Origin: Flammeovirga sp. OC4
GTDB taxonomy: Bacteria; Bacteroidota; Bacteroidia; Cytophagales; Flammeovirgaceae
DNA: 64,000 nucleotides
NCBI RefSeq assembly: GCF_000812565.1
Contig: NZ_JTAM01000047.1
Span: forward strand, 1-64,000
Direction: 5' to 3'
Below are positions 1 through 8,544 of the stretch, piece by piece. A program made the position numbers and the translations under genes. The notes beneath the pieces are model-generated. The model was given only the letters and a program-made list of their open reading frames with translations, had not been told where the DNA came from and did no database searches. Every line of letters starts with the position of its first letter. The first letter of the stretch is position 1.

Positions 1-211
1 AGCCGTTAAAAATGATTTTGTTGTTTGAGAGCAGCGAGTTTAAAATCATTTAGGTGAGAGAAATGGAATTTAGCTTTTGACTTCTAAGCCTAGATTTTTT
101 GCTTCGTTTTTCATCAATGGAAAAATGAAGAAGAAGGATGTTTGAAAGTAGATGCTATAATTGCTTGTAGAAAGGTCAATTGAAGGTTGACAATAATTTA
201 GTTTACAATGT
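1..211. repeat. Interspersed repeat, right part of a MITE-like element (copy A)
   Basis: This stretch matches 32569-32780 almost base for base, including the blocks TTTGCTTCGTTTTTCATCAA and AGCCTAGATTTTTTG. It ends at 211 with AATTTAGTTTACAATGT, the same right end as the complete copy at 32389-32780. The left part lies outside the window. No credible reading frame runs through it. It is best read as a non-coding mobile or dispersed repeat, not as a gene. Confidence 0.75.
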
Positions 212-233
212 AGTTAAATCCAAAAAAATCAAA

Positions 234-270
234 GGGTTCAAGTTATACACTGGCAGTGTGACTTGGACCC
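234..270. promoter_or_regulatory. 37-bp near-perfect palindrome upstream of the lactonase gene
   Basis: The outer arms GGGTTCAAGT and ACTTGGACCC pair with one mismatch, and the inner arms ACACTG and CAGTGT pair perfectly around a single G. It ends 35 bases before the lactonase ATG. No T-run follows, so a simple terminator is unlikely. An operator or a leader-RNA hairpin is possible. The regulator is unknown. Confidence 0.5.
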
Positions 271-305
271 ATATTTGTAAACAGCCTCCCTAAAAACTCT
301 TTGAA

Positions 306-1433
306 ATGAAACGACAACTCTTAATTACATTTATCTTCTTTCTTTTTGGAAATTTAGCCTTTGGTCAAAACACTTATCTCTTCGTTGGGTCCTATACCGA
401 CAGTAAAAAAACGGATGGTATTTATGTTTTTGACTTCAACTCAGAAACAGGAGCTTTAAAAGAAGTAGAACGAGAAGGCAACTTGATCAACCCTTCTTTC
501 TTGTCTTTATCACCAAATGGCAAATATTTATATGCTTGTACTGATACAAGGTTGAAAACACATGGCTCTATCTCTGCATTTAGTATTGATAGTTTAACGG
601 GTAAATTGACCTATATCAATAAGCAAACAACAGGAGGAAGAAACCCCGCTCATGTAACCGTAAGTCAAAATAATAAACATGTAGTAGTTTCCAATTATTC
701 AGATCCCAGTGTCAGTTTTTTTAAAGTCAATGAAGATGGAAGTATTCAACCTATGGCTCAATTTTTTGCCTATGAAAAAGGAAGTGGAGTGCTACCAAGT
801 AGACAAAAGGAAGCACATATGCATTCAAGTATATTCAGCCCTGATGAAAAATATGTTTTTTCACCTGATTTAGGGAGTGATAAGATAAGAGCCTTCCGTT
901 ATCACCCCAAAAAACAGTTACGACAGTCTGAAGCACATACTGTCAATACCGCACCCGGTGCAGGGCCAAGACATTTTACATTTCATTCCAATGGGGTTTA
1001 TGGCTATAGCATTGATGAGTTGAGTGGGCAAGTTACTTTCTATACCTATAAAAAAGGGCATCTGGAATTTAGAAAATCGTATAATTCTTATGAGAAAGAA
1101 CATAATAGTTATGCCTCAGCCGATATTCATATTTCACCTGATGGAAAATTCTTATACGCTTCCAATCGTAAAGCGGAAAATACTATTTCAATTTTTAAGA
1201 TCAATACTCACAACGGAGAGCTTTCGTTGGTAGGACATCAATCTACATTAGGCAATATTCCAAGAAGTTTTGTCATAGATCCTACCGGGAGGTTTTTAAT
1301 TGTGGCCAATAAAACTTCAAATAGTTTAGTGGTATTTAAAAGAGATACTGAAACAGGGTTACTGACTAAAATTGAAGAAATCAATGGAATATTGACGCCC
1401 TCAAGCTTGAAAATGAGAAGATATGCTCATTAA
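306..1433 (+). CDS. Secreted seven-bladed beta-propeller lactonase (6-phosphogluconolactonase-like)
   Basis: The 375-residue protein begins with a signal peptide ending near LAFGQ, so it acts outside the cytoplasm. It then shows the repeating blade pattern of the lactonase family (Pfam Lactonase, PF10282): LFVGSYTD near the start, SLSPNGKYLY, ISPDGKFLYASNR and IDPTGRFLIVANK. Members include 6-phosphogluconolactonase and muconate cycloisomerase-like propellers, but many Bacteroidota members are exported and have no known substrate. It stands alone, 288 bases before the permease. In a PUL it may hydrolyse a sugar-acid lactone; that is inference. The family call is firm, the substrate is not. 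Confidence 0.8.
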   Translation: MKRQLLITFIFFLFGNLAFGQNTYLFVGSYTDSKKTDGIYVFDFNSETGALKEVEREGNLINPSFLSLSPNGKYLYACTDTRLKTHGSISAFSIDSLTGKLTYINKQTTGGRNPAHVTVSQNNKHVVVSNYSDPSVSFFKVNEDGSIQPMAQFFAYEKGSGVLPSRQKEAHMHSSIFSPDEKYVFSPDLGSDKIRAFRYHPKKQLRQSEAHTVNTAPGAGPRHFTFHSNGVYGYSIDELSGQVTFYTYKKGHLEFRKSYNSYEKEHNSYASADIHISPDGKFLYASNRKAENTISIFKINTHNGELSLVGHQSTLGNIPRSFVIDPTGRFLIVANKTSNSLVVFKRDTETGLLTKIEEINGILTPSSLKMRRYAH

Positions 1434-1519
1434 ATTATATCTTTTCTTATGTCAAATAATGGCTAAAAAATTAGAGTATTATATCATAATTAGCATAATT
1501 ATTCATTTGTCAAATATCA

Positions 1520-1552
1520 TTTTGTGCAAATAATTCCCATAATGTGCATTTG
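1520..1552 (+). promoter_or_regulatory. Candidate Bacteroidota promoter for the permease gene
   Basis: TTTG at 1521-1524 is followed after 20 bases by TGCATTTG at 1545-1552. This matches the Bacteroidota sigma-ABfr consensus (TTTG, 19-21 nt, TAnnTTTG) with one mismatch. It lies about 170 bases before the permease ATG. Confidence 0.4.
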
Positions 1553-1721
1553 TTGTAAAATGTACATTTATTTTATTTGTATTTATATAATCAAAGAGAA
1601 TAATTAAGAAAAGAAAACAAACGAGTAAACACTAGTAATAAAAGTAGGTCTGGAATCTGACTGTAGAAGATAGTATTTCGCCTCACTTCAATTTTTTTAA
1701 TTTGATAAAGCAACAATAAGT

Positions 1722-3149
1722 ATGAGTCAGTATGTAATGGAAAATGAAGCGGAGGTCGTAGGCCAAAGCGTAGAAGATACAGGTGGAGGAGAGTTTGAAA
1801 GAGAACCCGTTCCTTCTTCCAAACTTAAAGGGTGGAAAAGCTTTTTAGGAATGTATGCCGGAGAGCATGCAGCAGGTACCGAGTTTATGATTGGACCTTT
1901 ATTCCTTACCGCAGGTGTGAGTGCTTTTGACTTGATCGTAGGTTTACTATTAGGAAACCTTTTGGCGGTTTTATCATGGAGGTACTTGACTTCTGAAGTG
2001 GCGGTTAAAAACAGACTGACATTGTATTATCAGTTAGAAAAAATTGCTGGTAGAAAATTAGTGATTGGTTATAATTTAGCCAATGGTATTTTATTCTGCT
2101 TCTTAGCGGGGTCAATGATTACGGTGTCTGCAACTGCAGTAGGTATTCCATTTGATTTGGAGATGCCAAAACTGACCGATACAATGCCTAACAGTTCAAT
2201 GTGGGTAGCGATTGTAGTCGTGATTGGCGTAGTAATTTCATTGATCGCCTCAAAAGGTTATGAAACGGTTTCAAAAGCGGCCAATTGGATGTCGCCAGTG
2301 ATTGTATTAGCTTTCTTGGTTTCAGGGATTGTAGCGTTGGGTCAGTTGGGAGTAGGATCAGTGGATGAGTTTTGGGCAATTTGGGGAGATGGTGGAGAAC
2401 CGTTTACAGGACAGACAAAATTCACCTTTTGGCATGTAGTGATTTGGTCATGGTTTGCGAATGGTGCTATGCATATAGGTATGTCAGATCTTTCAGTATT
2501 CCGTTTTGCAAAGTCAGCCAAAAGTGGTTGGGCAACGGCAGCAGGAATGTATGTAGGGCACTATATGGCTTGGATTGCAGCAGCACTTTTATATGCTGTT
2601 TATTTAAAATCACCAGAGGCGGCTACTTACTTAAACAACGGAGAAGCTCCTCCAGTAGCACCAGGACCATTAGCGTACAATGCAATCGGAGCACTAGGCA
2701 TTATTGCGGTAGTATTAGCTGGGTGGACTACAGCCAACCCCACAATTTATAGAGCAGGTTTAGCATTTCAGGGTATAATGCCTAGGTTATCCACTTTTTG
2801 GGTAACGATCATAGCGGGTACAGTTGCCACTATTGCAGGACTTTTCCCAGCGTTTGCCATGAAGCTATTAGGTTTCGTAGCGTTATATGGTTTTATACTC
2901 TCACCATTTGGAGCCATTATCGTTTTCGAACATTTCTTTGCAGAAAAGTTAGGTATCACAAAAAATTACGCCGAGGTAGCAGGGATTAAATTCAATGCAT
3001 CAGTCTTCTTAGCATGGTTGATTAGTTTTGGATTATTTTACTTCATCTCAGTGCAGTACGATGTATTTTTATCATTCGTTACACTGCCAGCATGGTTACT
3101 TTGTGGTATTCTATTCTTAGTATTTAGTAAATACACACAAAAGGTTTGA
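1722..3149 (+). CDS. NCS1-type (cytosine/purine permease-like) membrane transporter
   Basis: The 475-residue protein is hydrophobic throughout, with about twelve membrane segments after a charged cytoplasmic N-terminus of some 40 residues. The early GMYAGEHAAGTEFMIGPLF segment and the later TTANPTIYRAGLAFQ segment resemble nucleobase:cation symporter-1 proteins (Pfam Transp_cyt_pur). These carry nucleobases, hydantoins or related small molecules by ion symport across the inner membrane. A hairpin terminator follows at 3226-3259, so it is probably a single-gene unit. Its role in a PUL is not obvious; a substrate other than nucleobases is possible. Family confident, substrate unknown. Confidence 0.75.
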   Translation: MSQYVMENEAEVVGQSVEDTGGGEFEREPVPSSKLKGWKSFLGMYAGEHAAGTEFMIGPLFLTAGVSAFDLIVGLLLGNLLAVLSWRYLTSEVAVKNRLTLYYQLEKIAGRKLVIGYNLANGILFCFLAGSMITVSATAVGIPFDLEMPKLTDTMPNSSMWVAIVVVIGVVISLIASKGYETVSKAANWMSPVIVLAFLVSGIVALGQLGVGSVDEFWAIWGDGGEPFTGQTKFTFWHVVIWSWFANGAMHIGMSDLSVFRFAKSAKSGWATAAGMYVGHYMAWIAAALLYAVYLKSPEAATYLNNGEAPPVAPGPLAYNAIGALGIIAVVLAGWTTANPTIYRAGLAFQGIMPRLSTFWVTIIAGTVATIAGLFPAFAMKLLGFVALYGFILSPFGAIIVFEHFFAEKLGITKNYAEVAGIKFNASVFLAWLISFGLFYFISVQYDVFLSFVTLPAWLLCGILFLVFSKYTQKV

Positions 3150-3225
3150 GTTAATTGAGAAACAGTACATAGAATAATTTAATATTTGAGATTACAAACA
3201 CACGAGTAGACGATTTAAAAGGCAT

Positions 3226-3259
3226 AAAAGGCAACTTCGCTTGAAGTTGTCTTTTAATT
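3226..3259 (+). terminator. Rho-independent terminator after the permease gene
   Basis: A 13-bp stem (AAAAGGCAACTTC against GAAGTTGTCTTTT, one G-T pair) with a GCTT loop runs into a T-rich stretch, 77 bases after the permease stop codon. Confidence 0.7.
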
Positions 3260-3398
3260 ACTCTTTGTAATCGAAAGCAGACTTAGTTAACAAAAATACC
3301 CCCTCTTTATTATCAAATTTTAAACTAAATTTTTTAATGAAATGAAATACACCAGAAAAAAACTTTTTATACTCCTAACAACGAAAAGTATCTATCCG

Positions 3399-3430
3399 TT
3401 TGGGTAAATACTTTTAAATAAATTATATTG
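3399..3430 (+). promoter_or_regulatory. Candidate promoter for the hybrid regulator gene
   Basis: TTTG at 3399-3402 and TATATTG at 3424-3430 are 21 bases apart, an imperfect match to the Bacteroidota promoter. It lies about 43 bases before the regulator ATG. Confidence 0.3.
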
Positions 3431-3472
3431 TGTTAACATTTATTTTTTAAGTCCTGTAAATCTTCGAATTGA

Positions 3473-6400
3473 ATGTATATTACTTATAGATTTTTTTATT
3501 TTACTATACTCACTTTGACCTTACTAGCTGTCCGTTTCAACACATCTTATGGTCAACATCAGTTTAACTACTTTCGCCACATTTCCACATCAGAAGGCTT
3601 TGCTTTAAATTCTGTCAATTCTATTGATCAAGATGACAAAGGCTTTATTTGGTTTGGGACTAGAAACGGACTCATGAGATATGATGGAGTAAATTTAAAA
3701 TTAATGCATCATGAAAATGAAGAGGTTAAAGGCCAAGGTATTAATGATATATATACTATTTACAAAGATAAAGGTGTAGGAATCTGGATCGGCTCAAAAA
3801 GGGGTTTAAGGGTTTACGATCAAATAAATGATTCATTGGCACGTTTACAATTACCTGACAAAATTATAAACCCTTCACGAAGAGTTTTTGATATATTGAA
3901 GGCCAACAAAGATGAATTTTTTCTAGCTACAGATGCAGGTGTTGTCGTTTATAATACAAAGACAGGTAAAATTGTAGGTAATAGATTAGAAAAAGATAAT
4001 CCTACTTCATTAAGTTCAAAAAAAGTGACTTCATTGTATAAATCAGAAGACGGTACCATATGGGTAGGTACACATAATGGAGTAAACAAACTAGTAGTTA
4101 ATAAAAAAGGGCGGTTAAAATTTAAAAGATACTTATACAAGAGGAAAAATGACATTCTTGTAAATGCTATTATCAATGATCATAATGGAAATGTTTGGTT
4201 AGGGACTTCTTATGGCCTTTTTGTGATGAGAAAGGGGCAGAAAAATTTTGAGCGTTTTGCAAAATTGACTGGCCAAAAGTTGACAAATAATGCAGTTCGT
4301 TGTCTTACAGTTGATCACAAAGGGAGAATTTGGGTAGGTACATATGATGGTTTAAATATCATTGATAAGGAGTTAAACGTTATTGCCAAAATAAATCATA
4401 GCCCACAAAATACTAGTGGATTAACAGGTAATAATATTCGTTCATTATTCACTGATAATAATGGGGGAGTATGGATTTCCACTTATTTTGGTGGAGTAAA
4501 TTATTGGTCCGACCAGTTGATGGGTTTTGAGAAGTTTGATGAAAGACATGGTACTCAACTAGGATATAATGTTGTGAATGCTATCGTTGAAGGGGCAAAC
4601 GAAAAAATTTACTTTGGTACCGAAGGTGGTGGACTGACCATTTATGACTCTAAAAACCAAATCTTTTCAAAGTTAGATGAATTAGAATACGGAAACCCTA
4701 TTGGTGGTGTAAAAACCTTACTTAATGATGGAAATGATAAAGTTTGGTTAGGTACTTTTGATAAGGGACTAGTGCACTTAAACTTGAAAACTAAAAAATA
4801 TAAAGAATTCAGACATAATGTAGCCGACCCTAATACTATTGCTTCTGATAAGATCCACTCTATGCAAAGAGCGATTGATGGAAGGTTTTGGGTTGGAACA
4901 ATTAATCGAGGTTTAAACTTTTTTGATCCTCAAAAAAATACTTTCAAACTTTTTCATGCTCGTGATAAAAAACCTGCGATAAAGTATAATAATGTACGTT
5001 CGTTGCTAGTGAGCAAATCAGGAGATCTTTATGTGGGAACAGGCCTAGGGATATCAAAATTACCGGTTGAAAATTATTTAAAAGGTAATTTGGATTTTCA
5101 TTTCTTTAAAATGGAAAACGGTGAAGAGGTAAAGTTTTACGTTAATGATATCATAGAAACAAAAGATGGAAAGGTTTGGGTAGGAGCACAAATATTAGGT
5201 GGACTTTTCTATTTGAAAGATGACAAAGTACTTTCAGTGAATTTGAAAGATGTTACATCCGTTTTTTCATTAGTAGAAGATCCCAATGATGGAAAGTTGT
5301 GGTTAAGTACAGAAAAGGGAATTGTCTCGTATGACCCTTTGACTGGTGAGCAGAAAACATTCAATAGTGATAACGGTGTTGCTAAAAATGAATTCAACAG
5401 AGGAGCAAGACTTAGAGCTTCAGATGGAAGAATCTATTTTGGAGGGGCTTCAGGAGTTACTTCTTTTCATCCTTCTTCATTAGGAAAGAAAAACACTTAT
5501 GCTCCAAAAGTAGTATTAACGGATATCAATCTTTTAGGAAAGGAATTGTCTCCAGGTGATGCATCTGGAATTTTAGAGAAATCAATTGAATATACAGATG
5601 AAATAACGCTGGATTATGACCAACATATTTTCACACTTTCTTTTTCAATGCCGAATTATGTTTTTCCAGATAATAAGGAATATTCGTACCGTCTATTAGG
5701 GTTGGATGATGCATGGGTGAAAACGACAAACGACAATGTTTCTTATGCTATTCAGAAAGGAGGCGAATATATTTTTGAGGTAAAAGGATATAATAGTCAT
5801 GGTATTGAAAGTAAGGAAGTTACAAGATTGAAAGTTAATATTAAAGATGCACCTTGGTTAACTACTTGGGCTTATACTTTTTATGCTTTGGTAGTGTTGG
5901 GTATTTTTGGTTTGATTACTTATTTCTTCAGGTCAAGAATTTTCTTGGAACATCAACTGGAAATGGAGACTCAAGCTTTGAGTCATCAGCAAGAAATACA
6001 TCAGCAAAAGCTTCGTTTCTTTACCAATATCTCGCACGAATTTAGAACACCATTGACGCTAATATCAGGTCCATTAGAGAAATTAATAACTGATTATAAA
6101 GGTCCTAGTTCCGTTTACAAACAGCTACTAGTGATCAAGCAAAATACTGATCAATTATTCAAATTGATCAATGAGTTAATGGATTTTAGAAAACTGGAAA
6201 ATAACCAAGTACAACTAAAAGCCGCAAAGGGTAATATTGTAAAGTTTATTAAAGAGATCTATCTTTCATTCTCTCAGCAGGCAAAAATCCGTTCTATAGA
6301 TTATACTTTTACTTCAGAAGAGGAGGAAGTAAATGCCTATTACGATCGTGATCAATTGGAAAAAGTGTTGTACAATCTTATTTCAAATGCCTTTAAATAT

Positions 6401-7603
6401 ACTTCACCTAAAGGTGCAATCGGTATTGCGGTTGCCGTTCAAAATGAAAAGGTTACTATTGGAATTAAAGATAGTGGTATAGGCATTGAGGCTAATCATT
6501 TGGAAAAAATCTTTGATAGATTTTATATGGCATCACAAGACGGGAACCGAAAAAAGAAAAGAAATGGATCGGGAATTGGCTTAGCCATCGTAAAAGACAT
6601 AGTAGATTTACATAGAGGTGAAATTAGAGTTGAAAGTGAAAAAGGTAAAGGAAGTCACTTTATCATCACGTTACAATTAGGTCATGAGCATCTCAACAGT
6701 GATGAAATCATCGAAAACTTTAAAGATAGTGAAGATATTTCTCAGTATTATGAATCTGAAGAATACTTAGAGGAAGTGAAAAATGCCACTATTGAGCTGG
6801 AAGAAGACGTAGAAAGTGAGGAAAAAGAGGCGACAATACTTGTGGTGGAAGATAATTCAGATATTAGTTCTTTCATTCATAATATTTTAGCTTCTAGGTA
6901 CAAAGTACATGTGGCAGAAAATGGAGCTTTAGGTTTCCAGCAGGCACTCTCGATACAACCGGATTTAATCATAAGTGATGTAATGATGCCTGTCATGGAT
7001 GGAATAGAAATGTGTTCGAAAATAAAATCGGATGATCGAACAAGTCATATTCCAGTGATGTTATTGACGGCAAGAACTTCTTTGATCTATAAAATCAATG
7101 CGTTAGAATCAGGTGCAGAAGATTATTTAAGTAAACCTTTTGAGGTGAAAGAATTGTTGTTGAAATGTAAAAACATGATCAACACGCATCATTCATTGAA
7201 AAAGAAATATGCTGATAATGGAGCTACAATGGATGTAGAAGAAGTGGTGGATTCAGTGGATCAAACGTTAATGAATAATGCAATTAAGATTATCAAAGAT
7301 AACGTTGAAAATCAGTTCTTAAATATCAATTTCCTTTGTGAAGAATTGGGTATCAGTAGGTCGTTATTATTTACTAAGTTCAAAAATTGGACAGATCAAA
7401 CGCCTAATGAGTACATATTGAATGTGAGAATGAAGAAAGCTGCCACATTGATAGAACAAGGAAAGGTCAATATCTCAGAAGTGGGGTATAAAGTTGGTTT
7501 TAAGAGTGCAAATTACTTCTCAAAATCATTCAAGAAACACTACGGAATGAGCCCTAAAGAATATGCCGCTAAGTTTAAAGAAAGTTTAGGCATAGAGGAT
7601 TAA
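3473..7603 (+). CDS. Hybrid two-component system sensor/regulator (HTCS) of the PUL
   Basis: This 1376-residue protein combines sensor and regulator in one chain. Order: signal peptide; a periplasmic sensor of two propellers (repeats such as GFIWFGTRNGLMRYDG, IWVGTHNGVNKL and VWLGTFDKGLVHL, roughly residues 30-690); a Y_Y_Y domain (about 700-790); a membrane helix near 797-818; a histidine kinase with His855 in SHEFRTPLTL; an ATPase with SNAFKYTSPKG and GSGIGLAIVKD; a receiver with Asp1169 in ISDVMMPVMDG; and an AraC-type DNA-binding end (VGFKSANYFSKSFKKHYGMSP). HTCS proteins bind oligosaccharides in the periplasm and activate the adjacent SusC/SusD operon. All key residues look intact. It is the only regulator in the window, so it probably controls the whole locus. 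Confidence 0.95.
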   Translation: MYITYRFFYFTILTLTLLAVRFNTSYGQHQFNYFRHISTSEGFALNSVNSIDQDDKGFIWFGTRNGLMRYDGVNLKLMHHENEEVKGQGINDIYTIYKDKGVGIWIGSKRGLRVYDQINDSLARLQLPDKIINPSRRVFDILKANKDEFFLATDAGVVVYNTKTGKIVGNRLEKDNPTSLSSKKVTSLYKSEDGTIWVGTHNGVNKLVVNKKGRLKFKRYLYKRKNDILVNAIINDHNGNVWLGTSYGLFVMRKGQKNFERFAKLTGQKLTNNAVRCLTVDHKGRIWVGTYDGLNIIDKELNVIAKINHSPQNTSGLTGNNIRSLFTDNNGGVWISTYFGGVNYWSDQLMGFEKFDERHGTQLGYNVVNAIVEGANEKIYFGTEGGGLTIYDSKNQIFSKLDELEYGNPIGGVKTLLNDGNDKVWLGTFDKGLVHLNLKTKKYKEFRHNVADPNTIASDKIHSMQRAIDGRFWVGTINRGLNFFDPQKNTFKLFHARDKKPAIKYNNVRSLLVSKSGDLYVGTGLGISKLPVENYLKGNLDFHFFKMENGEEVKFYVNDIIETKDGKVWVGAQILGGLFYLKDDKVLSVNLKDVTSVFSLVEDPNDGKLWLSTEKGIVSYDPLTGEQKTFNSDNGVAKNEFNRGARLRASDGRIYFGGASGVTSFHPSSLGKKNTYAPKVVLTDINLLGKELSPGDASGILEKSIEYTDEITLDYDQHIFTLSFSMPNYVFPDNKEYSYRLLGLDDAWVKTTNDNVSYAIQKGGEYIFEVKGYNSHGIESKEVTRLKVNIKDAPWLTTWAYTFYALVVLGIFGLITYFFRSRIFLEHQLEMETQALSHQQEIHQQKLRFFTNISHEFRTPLTLISGPLEKLITDYKGPSSVYKQLLVIKQNTDQLFKLINELMDFRKLENNQVQLKAAKGNIVKFIKEIYLSFSQQAKIRSIDYTFTSEEEEVNAYYDRDQLEKVLYNLISNAFKYTSPKGAIGIAVAVQNEKVTIGIKDSGIGIEANHLEKIFDRFYMASQDGNRKKKRNGSGIGLAIVKDIVDLHRGEIRVESEKGKGSHFIITLQLGHEHLNSDEIIENFKDSEDISQYYESEEYLEEVKNATIELEEDVESEEKEATILVVEDNSDISSFIHNILASRYKVHVAENGALGFQQALSIQPDLIISDVMMPVMDGIEMCSKIKSDDRTSHIPVMLLTARTSLIYKINALESGAEDYLSKPFEVKELLLKCKNMINTHHSLKKKYADNGATMDVEEVVDSVDQTLMNNAIKIIKDNVENQFLNINFLCEELGISRSLLFTKFKNWTDQTPNEYILNVRMKKAATLIEQGKVNISEVGYKVGFKSANYFSKSFKKHYGMSPKEYAAKFKESLGIED

Positions 7604-7721
7604 TAGATTAGAGCAAATTACAGTTTCAAAATATACTTTCCTTCATCATCAGCCCATGACTTAAAGGGTTAGTGATGCTACATTGGTGAAGTCTTCGAAA
7701 TGAATTAATTAGACAATGATC

Positions 7722-7768
7722 AAACCCTATTTTTCTTTCCATATGAAAGAAGGATAGGGTTCTTTTTG
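7722..7768 (+). terminator. Rho-independent terminator after the hybrid regulator
   Basis: AACCCTATTTTTCTTTC pairs with GAAAGAAGGATAGGGTT around a short CATAT loop and is followed by CTTTTTGT. Confidence 0.75.
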
Positions 7769-7988
7769 TCTTGATGAGAATACACTTTAGCGATGCATAC
7801 AAGTTTTTTGGTGTTCAAGACTTTGTTATCAAAAATAACATGATAACATTTATTAAGATTCATATGTTTTGTGTATTTTTGCTAACAGTATGACAGATAC
7901 AAATGCTATTGGTTATTTCTGGATTAATACTATAACTCAGCTATTAATGGCTTGATTCTTTCTTTAAGAAATTGTAACGTATATTAAC

Positions 7989-8021
7989 TTTTGAGCAACG
8001 ATCAGGAATAAATATTTTTTG
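7989..8021 (+). promoter_or_regulatory. Candidate promoter for the SusC/SusD operon
   Basis: TTTTG at 7989-7993 and TATTTTTTG at 8013-8021 are 19 bases apart, close to the Bacteroidota pattern but with one extra base in the -7 box. No better match was seen nearer the SusC start. Confidence 0.3.
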
Positions 8022-8544
8022 AAATTTTAAATATTGAAATATGAAATGGAATATCACTTAAAAACAGAATTAAATGTATAAAATAGTCTATTAAAGGGGG
8101 TGAATAGTACGAATAAGACAATTTTACTTCTTTTAGAGATTATTTTTCATGGGATTTTATCGTACTTCAAATTGTCAAAACGAACGAATTTTTTCATTGA
8201 AGGATATTTTAATTGGTTTTGAAAATGTTAAAACAAATTCACTTGAATTATCCAAAGTTACCGGTAAATGAAATGGAAGGATTTATAAGTTGAAATGAAC
8301 TTTTTTATTGCTCACTTTTTTTAAAACAATTTAAAATAGTATGAAATGGGAGACAATAAGCAATACTAAAGAACATGAAATGACAGGTATAATTACTTAC
8401 CAAAAAACGATGACATACACTCAGCAATTTTAAATACTAATTAGGTGTATGCGACTATTATTTTTTTTGATCTTCAATTTAAGACAACACAAGATCTCAT
8501 TAAACAGAGATTAGTTTTAGCGAACTAATACAAAATGTATAACC

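Larger units (their letters stand above)
7604..8544. other. 941-base intergenic region between the regulator and SusC
   Basis: It holds the regulator terminator (7722-7768), a candidate promoter (7989-8021) and a small hairpin near 8510-8528 (ATTAGTT / AACTAAT). The rest is AT-rich with many stops in all frames. I see no gene. If the promoter candidate is right, SusC has a 5' leader of about 500 bases. Confidence 0.6.
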
